Notes under the pieces: model-generated
Told to the model about the DNA's origin: nothing
Seen by the model: the letters and a program-made list of their open reading frames with translations, nothing else
The model's database searches: none
In this document: positions 49,068 to 62,200 of the stretch, piece by piece
Numbering within the stretch: position 1 is the first letter of the stretch
Layout: each line of letters begins with the position of its first letter
Translations under genes and position numbers: made by a program
Source: Crambe crambe
Lineage: Eukaryota > Porifera > Demospongiae > Poecilosclerida > Crambeidae
NCBI GenBank assembly: GCA_963924555.1
Contig: OZ004590.1
Span: 7,060,001 to 7,124,000 of the forward strand
Reading direction: 5' to 3'
Length of the DNA stretch: 64,000 bases

Positions 49068-52000
49068 TTAAGTAGACTGTGATAATTGCTTTAGTTTGGC
49101 AGTCAAGACTCTCCATTGCTCCAACCACTTTGACAGGCACATGTCTTCATGAGTGACCCATGGTACACACAACTGTGCTGGCTCGTCCCACCTACAATAT
49201 TGCACCATTTAAACTTTGAACTTCTTCCTGCTAATTGATTTAATAAATAATTGGCTCACCATTCTTGCAAAAGTTGTTGCACACTAGAGCACTGTGCTAA
49301 ACCTCTTGAGGCAAGCGACAAACAGTCACTGACTGTATTTATCCCTTTACTGCACAACTGGTTATCATATTCACGGGATGCTTGCAGCACACCTGAGGAT
49401 AGCCGGGTTATAAAGGTTTCAAATGCTCAAAGGGCCTTCCTAACCTTGAGAGTGCTTGCTATTAACTGTGAAGTGTTTAATCACGTGAAGTAGTTGCCTC
49501 TGGACAGAGAGTTCCTTGGTCAAAGATTCCACTAAAGAAAGGAAACGAAGATTAACACTCTTCCAAAGGATGGAAAATCAACAAAACACCAAAGGATGGA
49601 AATAGCAAAGGCAGCAACATTGGAAGTAACACTCTTCAAGGATGGAAAACTAGTAAAACTCTTCCAAAGGATTCTGGACAATCATCACACTTCCTTCCAA
49701 CTCTCACCCTTCTCCTATGCTGTTACCTATTCACACTTCCACCCACCCACCTTTTCCCTTGCAGTGCATGCAATTTATATGGCTTGCTCAAACCATACCT
49801 CTCTCCACCAGAGAAATCACGTGGTTGAGAAAGGCAAGAGGTGAGACATGAGGGGGTAACTCCAGTACTGCCAATAGCTTCTCCCAGCCAGGAAATCCCG
49901 AGGGCTGACTTGGTTGTAGCCTGTGTATGGAGAGCTCACAGGTAGGAGTGCTAGTTTTAATGTGCATATGCATGAGAAAGAGACAGGTAAACATAATAAC
50001 TGGAAAAACATCTTAGCTGTCATTTAAGTATGGTGTTGATGAAATCAAAACTTAAATATTCAAGGCTTGGGATTTAGAACCACTGCAATATTCATACTCT
50101 TGGATTTAACCACAGACATCAAATATTCATTCCAATCTGGTTACTATGTAGCCCTGGAGTTGCTAGGAAACCATGTTCAAGAATATCAAGGATCATTAAT
50201 CATTATAATGAATGCGCAAGTCAAAAGATACTATTATTACCATGACAATGATGTTAATCATACCGCTTAAATAAATCCATCTGTGAGTTATCAATTGGTG
50301 TACTTTACTAATGGAGGTACACCTAAATTGATACACACTTAATGGAGGTCACTGTTAGTGAGGTTCTTTAAGGAAAATATTAGTTTACTCTGTAATCATC
50401 AAAATTAACCTTTATCCCACTCAGTCAATACTTCATCGTTATGTGGGCAGAATATAACAACACACATGATGTCAGAATAAAAACAACACTTACAGCTGAT
50501 ATTTTTAGAAGACATCCATGTAGAAACCTGACCAAGTACAGAGGTCATGTCAGCTTTCAGTAAGCCATTATGACAGTGTTATTGAAACGTCACAATGCTA
50601 GAGTCTCTCCAATATCAACAATAACTATCTAGCGGGAGCAGTGCTATAAACAACCACGCAAGTCGGGACAACTACAAGTGGATAAACGCAATGGAAGATA
50701 AACATACACACTCTCTAAGAGTTTTTTCCGTTAGGAAGCTCTCGTTGAAAGTGTGGGAAAATTGATGCTCTGTTACTTCTGTGTGTATATTCTTACAACC
50801 ATCCGGTTGTGTACATTGTCTACATAGCCACAGGAAGACGAGAGTTATCTTAAGGAAAGATTTGCACAAACAGATCTTTGCTAGTGATCAAGCAGGAACT
50901 ATAAATGATGTCATAGCAACATGAAGGAACTCCGTACAGTCTATACGGTAATGAAAAACACGAAACATTCTTGCAGATGAGGGGAGGAAGGTAGTGAGCA
51001 GTATAGTGATGCAGACAGGATGGTAGTGATGTAGACAAGGATACTTTATGGGAAGAATTGTTTAAGGCCTCCCTGTGCCTTAAACCCTGGAGCAGAGCCG
51101 ATTGACGTCACAGAAGGTCAGACGCACTTGTAGGTCAGCAGGGAAAGGAAAGGTGTTAAAGGTGAAAGAGTAAGGTTTCAAGAGGGAGACAGATACCACA
51201 TACATGATCTGGTACCAGGCTAAAGGAATTTGAAGATACTCTATGAACTTGCATTGAAACTGGTGCTAGAACAATAGAGACACTGTATGTATAGGGCCCG
51301 CCATACTGCCATAATTAAACCTTGCAGGCATAATACAAGTATTTGTATGTAGCTAGACCTAGGACCTAGGGCTATACTGCGCAGTAAGAAAATATAACTG
51401 AAGGATGTACATAGATGCGCTAACATGTCAAGAATGATTGTTCTCAATCAAATCAGCTGACTAAGCTGAACCAAACATGAACATAAGGGGGTCAAGATTT
51501 ACCTAATATAGAGATGAGAATAATTAAGCCATATACTGCTTATCCCGTCATGGTGCCACCTTCTACTTACCCCACCCACCCAGCCCTTTCATGTGATATC
51601 ATCAACTTGTGTCATATTCCCTTTGGAGGTGCATCGTCATGAAAAAAGGTTTCTTAAGGTCTTCCCACTTTGCAAAAACGGATTGCTGAGAACTAGAGAA
51701 TGCTGTTTCCTTACAAATGACTAGTAGTGTCCAGTGAGAAGATAACTTTAATGGATTCTGTCCCTATGATGTGCAAGCAGCAATTAGCCTTATACAATTT
51801 TTGATAGTTGCAATAAGCATCTGCAGGCTTTCCCAACAAACACGCTGAGGCCAGGAAACCATGAAATACTTCCAAGACATCCTGAATACGTTAAGTTCCC
51901 ATTTCCAAATAAACTGGAAGTGTTACATTAAGTTCCAAAAATAATGATGTGGAGTGCATTTGGCAAATATGGGCCCACAAATGCAACTAAGCTGGAAAAA

Positions 52001-55000
52001 AAACATACTGCTTTGAGCAAGTCAACAACAGGCAGAATATTAAAGGTACATTAAAACTATACACAATGTGATGTTTATCTGAGGAATGATCAATAACCAA
52101 GTAGATGCTATGCATGTATGTACACAAGCCTGAAGGATACACGACACACGTAATTACACGTCACTGACTCTGCAACAAACAGAACATCCAACCCGTGAGA
52201 TGGGAATTTAAGCACAGTGACTATAGGTCTTTAAGCACAGTGGCTATAGGTTGTCATGCCCAATGCTTCGATACCACATGCAAATGTCAAGTAATCTTCC
52301 CTCCCCCACCCACACATTAGTGCTCACTAAGTTTTCCCTAGAGAGAGACCACCCACCCACCCAGCCTCAACCACAAACACTTTTTCCAGATCATAATTCA
52401 CATCCACCCACCTAATGAATGTGGTCAATAAATGCCCACCCTACAGGTCTGCTCCACCAGCCAATGTCTAGAGTTTGGAATACCTACTAGACACCCTCCA
52501 CCTACCCACTCGTCCATCAGCTCTAATTAGGAAGAATAATTCAAAGTCCAGGTGTCCTACTAATACTGACCTGATTCCAGCTGTCCTACTATACTGACAG
52601 TCTCTGACCTGATTCCAGCTGTCCCACTAATACTGACATTCTAGGTGTCCTGACCTGATTCTAGGTGTCCTGAAGGCTCTTTCCAGATCAAGGAGAGAAA
52701 AAAGCTCCAACTCTACCGCACCTAGGCCAATAAGCCCCGCCTTCAGTGCCAGCAGAGGCACCTTGTGGGCACACACATTCTTCTTCATATATAACTCCAG
52801 CTGCAAACAGAGTTATCTAACATACAAGAAGAGAGTATGAGAGCACAAATAATCACCTCAGAACGCTGTCTTTGCAGTCTCTCTCTCCCAGCAGAATTCA
52901 TTTTTACCAACCGTCTAATCTCCAGCTCCTTACTCTCCTGTTTAAAAAGAAACCTTCAAACCTTACAGTATTTTAGAGTTAGTTGCTAGAGGTGAAAAAT
53001 GTGCTCATTATCATTGATTATGATATTACTGAGCGTAGCAAAATGTATAGCAGTCTAATTAGCTGCTTGGTTACTCAGAGTGATAGCAGATAGTGTTTCA
53101 CCGGTACACTATTGTCATAGCAGCAACACTGGGTACAGTGGAATTCAGGAAGTGGCAGATTCATTTCTGATTATCACACACTAGTTGGACAAGGGCTTAA
53201 ACAGTAGCGGAAATGAGGAGTGTTGTTGAGAATGTGGTAGTAACCATAGTAGTAACCATAGTTGTGCCCATGAAAATAAGACCACACCTATAGCAAGTGT
53301 TAGCAACACCTCACTCAAAGTGACTTCATGTATTGAGGTTCTTGTTGGTTGCCTCCACCCGGAGACATGTGATTTCACACATTTTGGAGCCACTATGCCT
53401 GATTATCTCAGCATTTTCTCATGAGACTACTACAAGTGTGTGGGCATGTTAGACCATGATGTGATATTATGTCCCAAACCTCTCAGGGATCCAGCAAGGG
53501 ACAGTATAGGACCCAGCTTAGGTTGCCTGACCATCTAATGGACTGGATTACAATAATTATGCTATGTCTCATTATGATCAAAAATTAAAAGCTCAACATT
53601 CATGCTATTGCATAGAAGTTTCCATTCTAGTTGTTGCTTTAAAATGGGTGGTTAGAGTACGCTAATGTGCTCTTTGGCTCATTAACTTCTTCATAGAAAT
53701 TAGGTTTTTGGCATATACTCTATTTCCTGTATAGTGAGCTACTTCCTGTATGGGCATAACTACTCTCTGTATAGTGAGAGCTGGCCTAGGGCCTAGGGCA
53801 TAACTACTTCCTGTATAGTGAGCTACTTCCTGCATGGGGATAACTACTTCCTGTATAGTGGGCCTAACTACTTCCTGTATAATGAGCTACTTCCTGCATG
53901 GGTATAACGATAGTCTTCATCTCAGCATTTTGCTCTGCTTCTTCTGAGCCAGTTTACCAGAATAGCATGTCACTGTACAGAATAGCTTGTCATAATGTCC
54001 CTTTACCAACTAGTATTAACAACTGCATACCTCTTACCAATTATTACTTACAACACTCTTGGCAAACTGATCAATCTGGTCCTTTTTGGCCTGCAGAGCA
54101 GCGAGAGTATCTCGTCGTTGTGCCCTGCTTGACTCTAGTCCAGCACACAGAGAGATGAGTGTTTCCAGCATGGCCTCATACCCACTCTCTTCTAGTTGTT
54201 GAAAAAACACAGCTCTGTAAGAGACCAGAGAGAAATCAAAACCAAGAACTAGAACCACTCTATTTCCATACCTCATCAAGTCTCTCTTTACTTGGTCAGC
54301 ATCAGAGGGGAGTTGCTTCCATAGCAACTCTTCAGCTTGACCTTTGACCGCCTCTAGCCTTTCCTGAGCGTGCTTTGCTGCATCACGTGATTTCTCACAT
54401 TCCACACATCGCCGGAGGTGAGCCAACTGTTCCTCCTGCAGGTAAATAGGGGCACCACATGACTATCACATGACTATCACAAATGGCCCCAAGCTCCCAC
54501 ATATTCACAACCGGGACCATTGCTTCCTGGACATACCATGAGATGGTCCTCCACTGACTGTAGAAATGAGCTTTCACTTGCAGTCTCTCCAAAGGACTGG
54601 TTAAATTGGCACCTATGATTAATAAGTAGAGACCCCTACCACAATCAAGCAGTGATTTACAACACACTTGAGTTGGGCAGCATCAGTGGCTAGATTAAGG
54701 GAGGAAGTATCCTGATGAAGTGCAGCAGCTTCCTCAGTGGCCAGTTCACACAGGCACTGCACTATAGCATTGGGAGGGTAGGTGCACAGTAGGGACTGCA
54801 TCGTAGGAAAAGGGTCATTAATTTAATGGGACTTGAAATTAACATACTTCCACTTTGCTCCAGACTTGTGCTCTAGCTTTGTCCATCTCTTCACGACTAA
54901 ATCAAAGAACGACGACGACGACGATGATGAGTGTGATGCCTTGACCGACTTACTTTTCCTGTCCATCTCCCTCTGATAGGAGTGTCAATAATTCCTTCAT

Positions 55001-56337
55001 TCCTTTACATGCCACCCCCACATCTCTCTGCATTTAATGTTTGTAATATGAATTACCCTTTACCCAAAACAATATGCATGAGCTTAGTATGACCCTTTAC
55101 CACACAAAGAACCCTTACCAAAAAGCAAAAAACCACATTCATGACTGACACTCAGGGCTTACTCTCACATGACCTGCAGCATGAAACCTGAAACCAATCT
55201 GTGGTATGGGGAAACCATATTGGTGTATAGTGGTGAACAATGTTATGATAACTCTCAAGTCTTAGTAGTGCAAACATCAGGAAGTCCCATTCCAGTACCA
55301 CTGTATACTTAAAACCAGTACCAATAACTAATAAATACCTTGCAAGCAGATTCCAGTACCAAACTCTTAGATCCATCAGACACCTCCCCTGTACCTACAC
55401 TTGCCACACCCCCTGGGAGAGTGAAATACGACATCTCTCGATTGGAAGTGCTGAATTAGATAGATAGTCACTACTGAGTAATAAGATAGATAGTCACACT
55501 ATAGGAATAAATACTGTCCTTACCAAAAATAGTTCTTCCTTTGAGAAATACGTCTGGAATATTCTTGCAAAAATCCCACCTCCTCCCGGGACTTAATTAG
55601 CTCTGCTGATAATAGGGTTTTCCTCCACAGTCCCTTATTTACCTCTCCTTGCAGCCTGCCATTCTCACATGCTAGAATTTAAAGTAACAATGTCTGATTT
55701 GTGCCATTCACTATATCCCCACCCCTTGGCTCCACCCCCTTCGGTTCCACCCATTACCTAATAAGATACACTCACCCAATGCTTTGATGTCAGCCTGGAG
55801 CCTTGAAATGTCTTTGGTCATTTGCAAGACTGCCACTTTCAGCGAGTTGAGTTCTGCTTCAAGTTCTAACTGTCTTACATTGACTTCTTCTTTCTTACTA
55901 AGACCACCTGAATGCCTGTATTAAAGCAACTAGAAAGGAAAAAAATACTGCAGGGGTAACGATCAGTACTTACAACTGCAGGTTCTTCTTGACAACATCA
56001 GCAGAGCCTGAGGAATGGATGCAGGCCACTACATGGTCCCATACTCTCATTGAGTTGGTATCCCTCATCAACCTGGTGGGTATTATTTAAAGTTGCAAAA
56101 AACAACAAACAAACCCACTGCTGTATGCTCACTGCATTCACTCAGGCCTACATTGAGACCACATAGTGCAGTTAATTGTGCTTACTGTTTGAGTTCCTCG
56201 TTGGTTGGGACTAAACTCTCCTTAAGGTGCATTGTTTCACGAGCCCACAAGCCCAGAGCCTGAGCTAGCTGCTCTCTCCGAGCCTCATTCTTCCCGCTGA
56301 AGGTACTTCGCTGGTTCTTCCCTCTTGACTTTGACAT
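49068..56337 (-). CDS. HAUS5: HAUS augmin-like complex subunit 5
   Basis: A minus-strand gene of about 15 exons; the 3' ones are 52857-52937, 52655-52800, 49799-49950, 49260-49392 and 49068-49191, joined with consistent phase. HAUS5 belongs to the augmin complex, which recruits gamma-tubulin to spindle microtubules for branching. The N-terminus (ALGLWARETMHLKESLVPTN, then VWDHVVACIHSSGSADVVKK) matches the WA.EEM/IWAYILQHVHS block of human HAUS5; coiled coils follow. The C-terminus aligns well: LSIHRLQPSQPSGFPGWEKL with SIHQLHPASPRGSSF, QQLLQEWWDEPAQL with IVGDWWEQPGQAA, and SKWLEQWRVL with LPQWRLRW. The start ATG is at 56337; an upstream in-frame start at 56391 is possible. It is 262 bp from the divergent cathepsin L gene. 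Confidence 0.88.
49951..52654 (-). other. 2.7-kb HAUS5 intron, largest in the window
   Basis: The long gap between HAUS5 exons 52655-52800 and 49799-49950. A perfect consensus CRE, TGACGTCA, lies at 51103-51110. I found no exon with splice signals on either strand and no transposon ends. An unrecognised nested gene is possible. Confidence 0.5.
53717..53905 (+). repeat. Tandem minisatellite in a HAUS5 intron
   Basis: About six diverged copies of a unit built from ACTACTTCCTGTATAGTGAG and GAGCTACTTCCTGCATGGG, spacing about 20-40 bp. Higher-order alternation of two sub-units is visible. Confidence 0.8.
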
Positions 56338-56599
56338 TGTTCTAGCGAACCAGAAGCCCTGAAACCTAGTACCTAGTACCTGTACACTCACTTCATCACA
56401 GTAGTCAAACTTTTTATATTTCCCGCCTTTTCTTGGAATTGCAAAACCGGTACGCGGTACCGGATCGCGGAGCGCGGAATTGTGGGATGAAATGCTGCAG
56501 GCACATGATTGTTATGAAAGCTCGTCGTAACATTATTTCTTGCAGTTCACCTTTCTTCTTGCGTCTGAGAATCCCTGTTCTTGTCAACCGTTTGCAAGC

Positions 56600-57675
56600 A
56601 TGAAAGTCTTTATCTTGATTGGCATGATTGCCATGGCAGCTGCAGCTCCAGTGGAATGGGAAGCTTGGAAAAGGGTATGGTAGTACTATCAATACTCTAA
56701 CTACCTCAAATTGATTTGTACGCTGTGACTACAACTAGCTTATTTATAGTTAGATGGATAATTTTGCATTATTTATTTCTGCAGGAGCATGGAAAGAAAT
56801 ACGCAGATGACTTCACCGAGAGTCAGCGCCTTGCCATTTGGAATTCCAACCTCCATCTGGTGAGGGAGCATAACAAGAATGCAGACAAACATGGCTACAC
56901 TCTAGCCATGAACCAGTTTGCTGATATGACTGCAGATGAAGTTGTTGCACAATACAACGGTTACACCATGCGACCCGAGAACTCCACTCGCAACCTCTTT
57001 GTCAGGGATCCCAACTTTGTCCCCAAGGAAACGGTAGACTGGAGAGATCAAGGTGCTGTTACTCCAGTGAAGAACCAGGGACAGTGTGGTTCCTGCTGGG
57101 CTTTTAGTACCACTGGCTCACTTGAGGGACAGCATTACCTCAAGGGTGGACACGAACTTGTCTCCCTCAGCGAACAACAGCTCATCGACTGCTCGAAAAC
57201 CAACCACGGCTGCAAAGGAGGACTGATGGATCTTGCATTTAAGTACATTATTGAGAATAATGGCATTGACACTGAAGAAAGCTACCCTTACCAAGCTCAC
57301 AGTGAATTATTTTGCCGCTTCAAAGCCAGTAATGTGGGTGCAACCATGTCTAGCTACAAAGACATCAGGAGAGAAGATGTAGAAGCCCTCACTGAAGCAG
57401 TTGGTAGCATAGGGCCTATCTCTGTAGCCATGGATGCCAGCCGTTCAACCTTCCACTTGTACCACAGAGGTGTCTACAAGGATTCTCGCTGCTCTTCCAC
57501 AAAGTTAGATCATGGTGTATTGGCTGTTGGTTACGGTACATATGAAGGAGAGCCTTACTTCTTGGTCAAGAATAGCTGGGGTCCATCTTGGGGCATGGAA
57601 GGATTTTTCATGATTGCCAGAGACGAAAGCAACATGTGTGGTCTTGCTACTCAGGCTAGCTACCCCATTGTTTGA
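56600..57675 (+). CDS. CTSL-like: Cathepsin L-like cysteine protease, copy 1
   Basis: Two exons (56600-56674, 56785-57675) give 321 residues. Signal peptide MKVFILIGMIAMAAAAP. The propeptide has the I29 inhibitor pattern (ERFNIN-type helix, TLAMNQFADMTADEV). The mature domain starts near ETVDWRDQGAVTPVKNQGQC, with catalytic Cys in CGSCWAFST, CKGGLMDLAFKYI, His in LDHGVLAVGYG and Asn in NSWGPSWG. A lysosomal endopeptidase, fully intact. The active-site residue is Cys, so this is a protease and not a silicatein, the sponge relative with Ser at this position. Same-strand paralogue 202 bp downstream with the intron at the same point. Confidence 0.98.
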
Positions 57676-57877
57676 AAGAACTGGACTAGCCCTTTAACAT
57701 TAACACTAGTAACTGTATGTTAGGTATTGATAATTATGTTATTATTGTAATTAATAATTATAATAATTGTTATTTCTGCAAATTCCGTCATGCGCATAAT
57801 TCACACATGGCGGGACTAACAATAGTAACATGTGACTGATCATGCATGAATTTTTGTTTACTACGCCAAAGACAAAG

Positions 57878-59030
57878 ATGAGGTTCTTAATTTTGCTCAG
57901 TGTTGTTGCAGCTGTTCTAGCAGCACCATTTGACCAAGAATGGCATATATGGAAAATGGTAAGTTAAAAGCTGTGTGTATTGACATTCATCTTTGCCTAA
58001 AGTGGCATGTCCTGGTACTCCCCACCACCCCACAGGCACGATCTAGTGTTGGCATTCATTTCAGTGTAGGATTCTTTAATGCCCAATTTCCTTTTTTCAC
58101 TTTAAGGAACATGGCAAGGAGTATGGGGATGATGCAACTGAGGCTCATCGGTTCTCCATCTGGAAGGCCAACAAGGCTTTGATTGAAGAGCACAATAAGA
58201 AAGCAGATGAGCATGGCTTTACTCTGGGCATGAACCAGTTTGGTGATCTAACTAATGCAGAATTCAACAGGATCTATAATGGTTATAAGATGGACCTAAA
58301 ACGTCTCTCCAAGTCCAACTCCACCTTGTTCATCGCGGATCCTAACTTCGTGCCCAGCAACGATTCAGCAGCTGTAGATTGGAGAAGACAAGGAGCAGTG
58401 ACAAAGGTGAAGAACCAAGGGGACTGTGGCTCTTGCTGGTCCTTCAGTGCTACGGGGTCATTGGAGGGACAGCACCACTTGAGTGGGAAACCACTGGTAT
58501 CACTCAGCGAACAGAACCTCATGGACTGCACTGAAGAAAACACCAAATACAAGAACTCAGCTTGTTTGGGTGGCACCATGGACAAAGCATTCCAGTACAT
58601 CATCGACAATAAAGGAGTAGATACAGAGGCCTCTTACCCATATTTGGCGCAGACAGAAAAGCGGTGCCGGTTCAATCCAGCTAACGTGGGAGCAACGATG
58701 TCCAGCTTTGTGGATATACCCATCAATGAGGCAGCACTCACAGAAGCCAGCTCAAAGGTCGGACCTATCTCCGTTGCAATAGATGCAGGCCTGGAGAGCT
58801 TCAGGTTCTACAAGAGTGGTGTTTACTATGAGCCACAGTGCTTCACTATCAAGTTGAATCATGGGGTCCTAGTTGTGGGCTACGGCACTGAAGAGGGGAC
58901 TGGAAAAGAGTACTACCTGGTGAAGAACAGCTGGGGGGTGTCTTGGGGTATTGATGGCTATATCAAAATGTCCCGTAATAGAGACAATAACTGTGGTATA
59001 GCCTCTGTAGCTAGCTATCCTGTGGTCTAG
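57878..59030 (+). CDS. CTSL-like: Cathepsin L-like cysteine protease, copy 2
   Basis: Two exons (57878-57958, 58107-59030) give 334 residues. Signal peptide MRFLILLSVVAAVLAAP. Propeptide GFTLGMNQFGDLTNAEFNRI. Mature domain AAVDWRRQGAVTKVKNQGDC, with catalytic Cys in CGSCWSFSA, an insertion NTKYKNSACLGGTMDKAFQY relative to copy 1, His in LNHGVLVVGYG and Asn in NSWGVSWG. The intron falls at the same residue (after W-K-M/W-K-R) as in copy 1, showing tandem duplication, but the two proteins have diverged, so the event is old. Confidence 0.98.
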
Positions 59031-59235
59031 TTGTTTTGTTATTATTGTTATTATTGTTTTTGTTTTTGTTTCGTTTATAATGTACTCTACATGTACAAAT
59101 GACGTGTTGAACAATGTTGAGTTGATAATATTATTTCCTGGAAAAGCGACAAATTGGTACAAATTGTTTCTAGCTTTGGTCCGCTGATCACTGACACTGT
59201 TCAGTGCATAACTAGCTAGATAGGCTTGGGCGGCT

Positions 59236-62200
59236 ATGAGCAGTTGGGTTCTTCATGAGAGGGGGGAGGTAGGCGAGGAGAAGAAAGTGCGGAGACTCTC
59301 TCCCGAGAAGCAGCTCTATGTTGGAAGAAACGTGGAGTGTGGTATTGTACTTCAGGTAGATAAATAAAACCAGCCATGCTTAGCCATGTATAATGTTATG
59401 TCTATGAATTCATGAATAAGTATTTCACAGTCCAAATCAGTGGAGGGAAAGCACGCTGTTTTTGAATGGGTCCAGAAGAAGATGTGCTTCGTCTTACGAG
59501 ACCTCAATAGCATTAATGGAGTGAGTAATTGAACAAATAAAAAAAACAACTAACATTGGGAGCCAGACTTCATATTATCTTAATTAATTTTTTTAGACGT
59601 ATGTTAATAACCGTCCCCTGCGGGGAGGTCATGTGATCCTCAAGCATAATGATGCCATTCGTTTTGGATATGGTAAGTAATGGTCACAAATGAGCTACTT
59701 TTTAGCATAATTACTTTGTGACATTTTCTTTGAATAGATAGAGACCATGTCTACCGTTTGGAAGAATGTTTTTCTTCAAAGGCTTTTCCAACTGAAAAAA
59801 CGACATCTTCTTTGTCTGCTAGTGATGTTCCAGCTGTGTGTTCTATCATGACGACCACTCAAACCATCTCCTCCACTGGAAATGCTGCCACGTCGTCCAC
59901 TTTAGCTCAGCCAATCAATTATAGCCACGCACCGACTGAACCGACATCAATTGGTGTCCAGTATGGTGTTTCAACCATTCCCCTTGTCCCTCAAGTGGTG
60001 TGTTAATTGTAGAGATAGTGTAAAGGGACCATTCATACCTCTTTCTCTGCTGATCAACAACTTGTTATCTCCAATAGGGAAATCCACTAACAATCCCATA
60101 CCCCCAATCGCAGAGTCCTGTTGCTACATTTTCCCATTCCATTCCAATCAACACTCTTCAGCAGCAATCCCCTATTCCAGTTCCAAACTCCTACCCTATT
60201 CCAGTTCTTCCCTCCCACACTCAGAAAGAATCGCTAATTCAAAAAGCTCCACCAATCTCTTCAATTGATGCAGAGGAGTTGTCAAGTTTGTCTCATCGTA
60301 GTGATGGGCGACGAACTGTGGGCCTGGAACAGTCCCCATCTCTCAATAAGGCCAGCAAATTGTATGGACAGCCCTCGTGGTGGGGAGAGGAGAAGCAGGA
60401 AGACGGAGCTGATGTAAGGGATATGGAATTCAAACTTCCCAAACCTGGCTCCCAGATCTTACGACAGCTCGACCATGAGACGAAGAAGGACTTGCTCTCA
60501 CCAAAACTCTCTGCCAAGGATGAGCTTCGAATGCAAGCCATCTCTAACTCCCACCCACAAGATAGCCCATCTTCTTGGGTGATTGATTTTAGTGGTGGGA
60601 CTTCAGCCCCACCGAAGATGAGGAGATCACGTGACTTGGGAACACGACCTAGGTCTGCTGACCCCTCCCCCAATCGGGTGACAGCTAGACGTGATCTTTC
60701 TCCTATCGCTAAGAGAGCAGTCACCCCAACCTATGTGAAGCAACGGAGTTGTTCCACCAGTAGCCCCACCCACCTTTCTACACCCACAACAGCAAGGCAA
60801 CGACGTGCAGCTACACCCCCTGTCACACGTCACATGCCAACATCGCCACGGAAACCACCATCTGGGGAGAAATCCAGTCCTAAGAAGAAGACTCTCATTA
60901 CGCATTCATCCAAGACACCCCATTCTACCAAAACTCCTCATTCTGGAACCAGTCACTCTAGAAGGTCTCATTCTGAAACCATTTCTTCTGACACTCTCCA
61001 TTCTGGAACCAATCAGTCTGAACTTTTGATGGATTTGAAGGCTGAAAATGTAGAGAAGAATGACAAAACATACACTGCAGCGTCTCCAGGTAGCAGTGGA
61101 GACTCCTTTTCTAGTCTTTCCGATCAAACCTCATCAGAACCTGCAGTGGTCATCACTCCAGACACTCGGTCAGGAAGGAGTGGTCTCCCCCAGTCCAGCA
61201 GGGGAGAAGAGGAGGGAAAGGAAGAAGAAGGACGCTCGTCATCAGCTAGAAAGCAATGGGGTGACAGGGAGACACAGGTATGTTGTCATAAATCCTGGCT
61301 ACACCACCCCAAGCTCTGTGTAGATGTAAAGAAGGGTTTCAGGTTAAGGTTACTGTATAGTGTGCTAGGAATTGTGGTCCCATTGCAAAAGGAATTAATT
61401 TTTGTAAGATAAGAGTAATGAATAAATTAAAACCTCATAAGGCAGCTAACTGATTAAGTCCTATGTATTTGATTAGTGGATTCATGTGTCTCCTCCCCTC
61501 ACTGGTCATGTGTTTTTCATTGCATCATGCAATATGGTACAATGAGGTGGTATTTAGAGTTCATCGACTTGTACTAGTCTCGCGAGCCAGCCCACTTATT
61601 TTTTCGCGGGCGGTGGAAAAATAAGGGTCTGGTCAAACTCGCATGGTCGAGTTGTTCTGAGTGTCCAGATTTTTTCTGGACGGATGTACGTAACGCGTCA
61701 TATTTCGTAATGGGGTGTGGCTTCAAGATATCCTGTGGGTAAGGTAACAAAAGTACACAAAAACAGTCACAGCTTCTATTTGCTTTTCATTTATACTGTT
61801 TGTAGCCAACAATTCAGCACTCTCCAAGATAGCCCTTTTCAAAGCCATGATCTTCTGCAGATCTGCTTGAGCAACATTGCACGCGCGATTATTCATAATG
61901 ACGCATGACGTCAGATTAAGGATCCAGCTGGCCAGTACTGCTGACTCTGCAAAAGAACTCGACCATGCGAGTTTGACCAGACCCTTATTTTTCTACCGCC
62001 CTGCGAAAAAAATAAGTGGGCTGGCTTGCGAGACTAGACTTGTACCATGTGAGGGGGTGGGGTAGGGCCAGCTGGAAGGAGGGACAATATTCATAGTATT
62101 ATTTTAATGGTGACCCTTTACCAGGCACCAGATTCACTGATGCTGGCAAGCATTGAGGCTAGGATGAGGCGGCTTGGGAAATTGGCACACCAGACAGCCC

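Noticed and set aside
51103..51110. CRE at 51103 as a promoter of a nested gene
   Set aside because: No plausible first exon or coding frame follows on either strand.
56600..59030. Silicatein genes
   Set aside because: Both proteins have Cys in CGSCW and His in NHG/DHG, the protease residues. Silicateins carry Ser in place of the active Cys.
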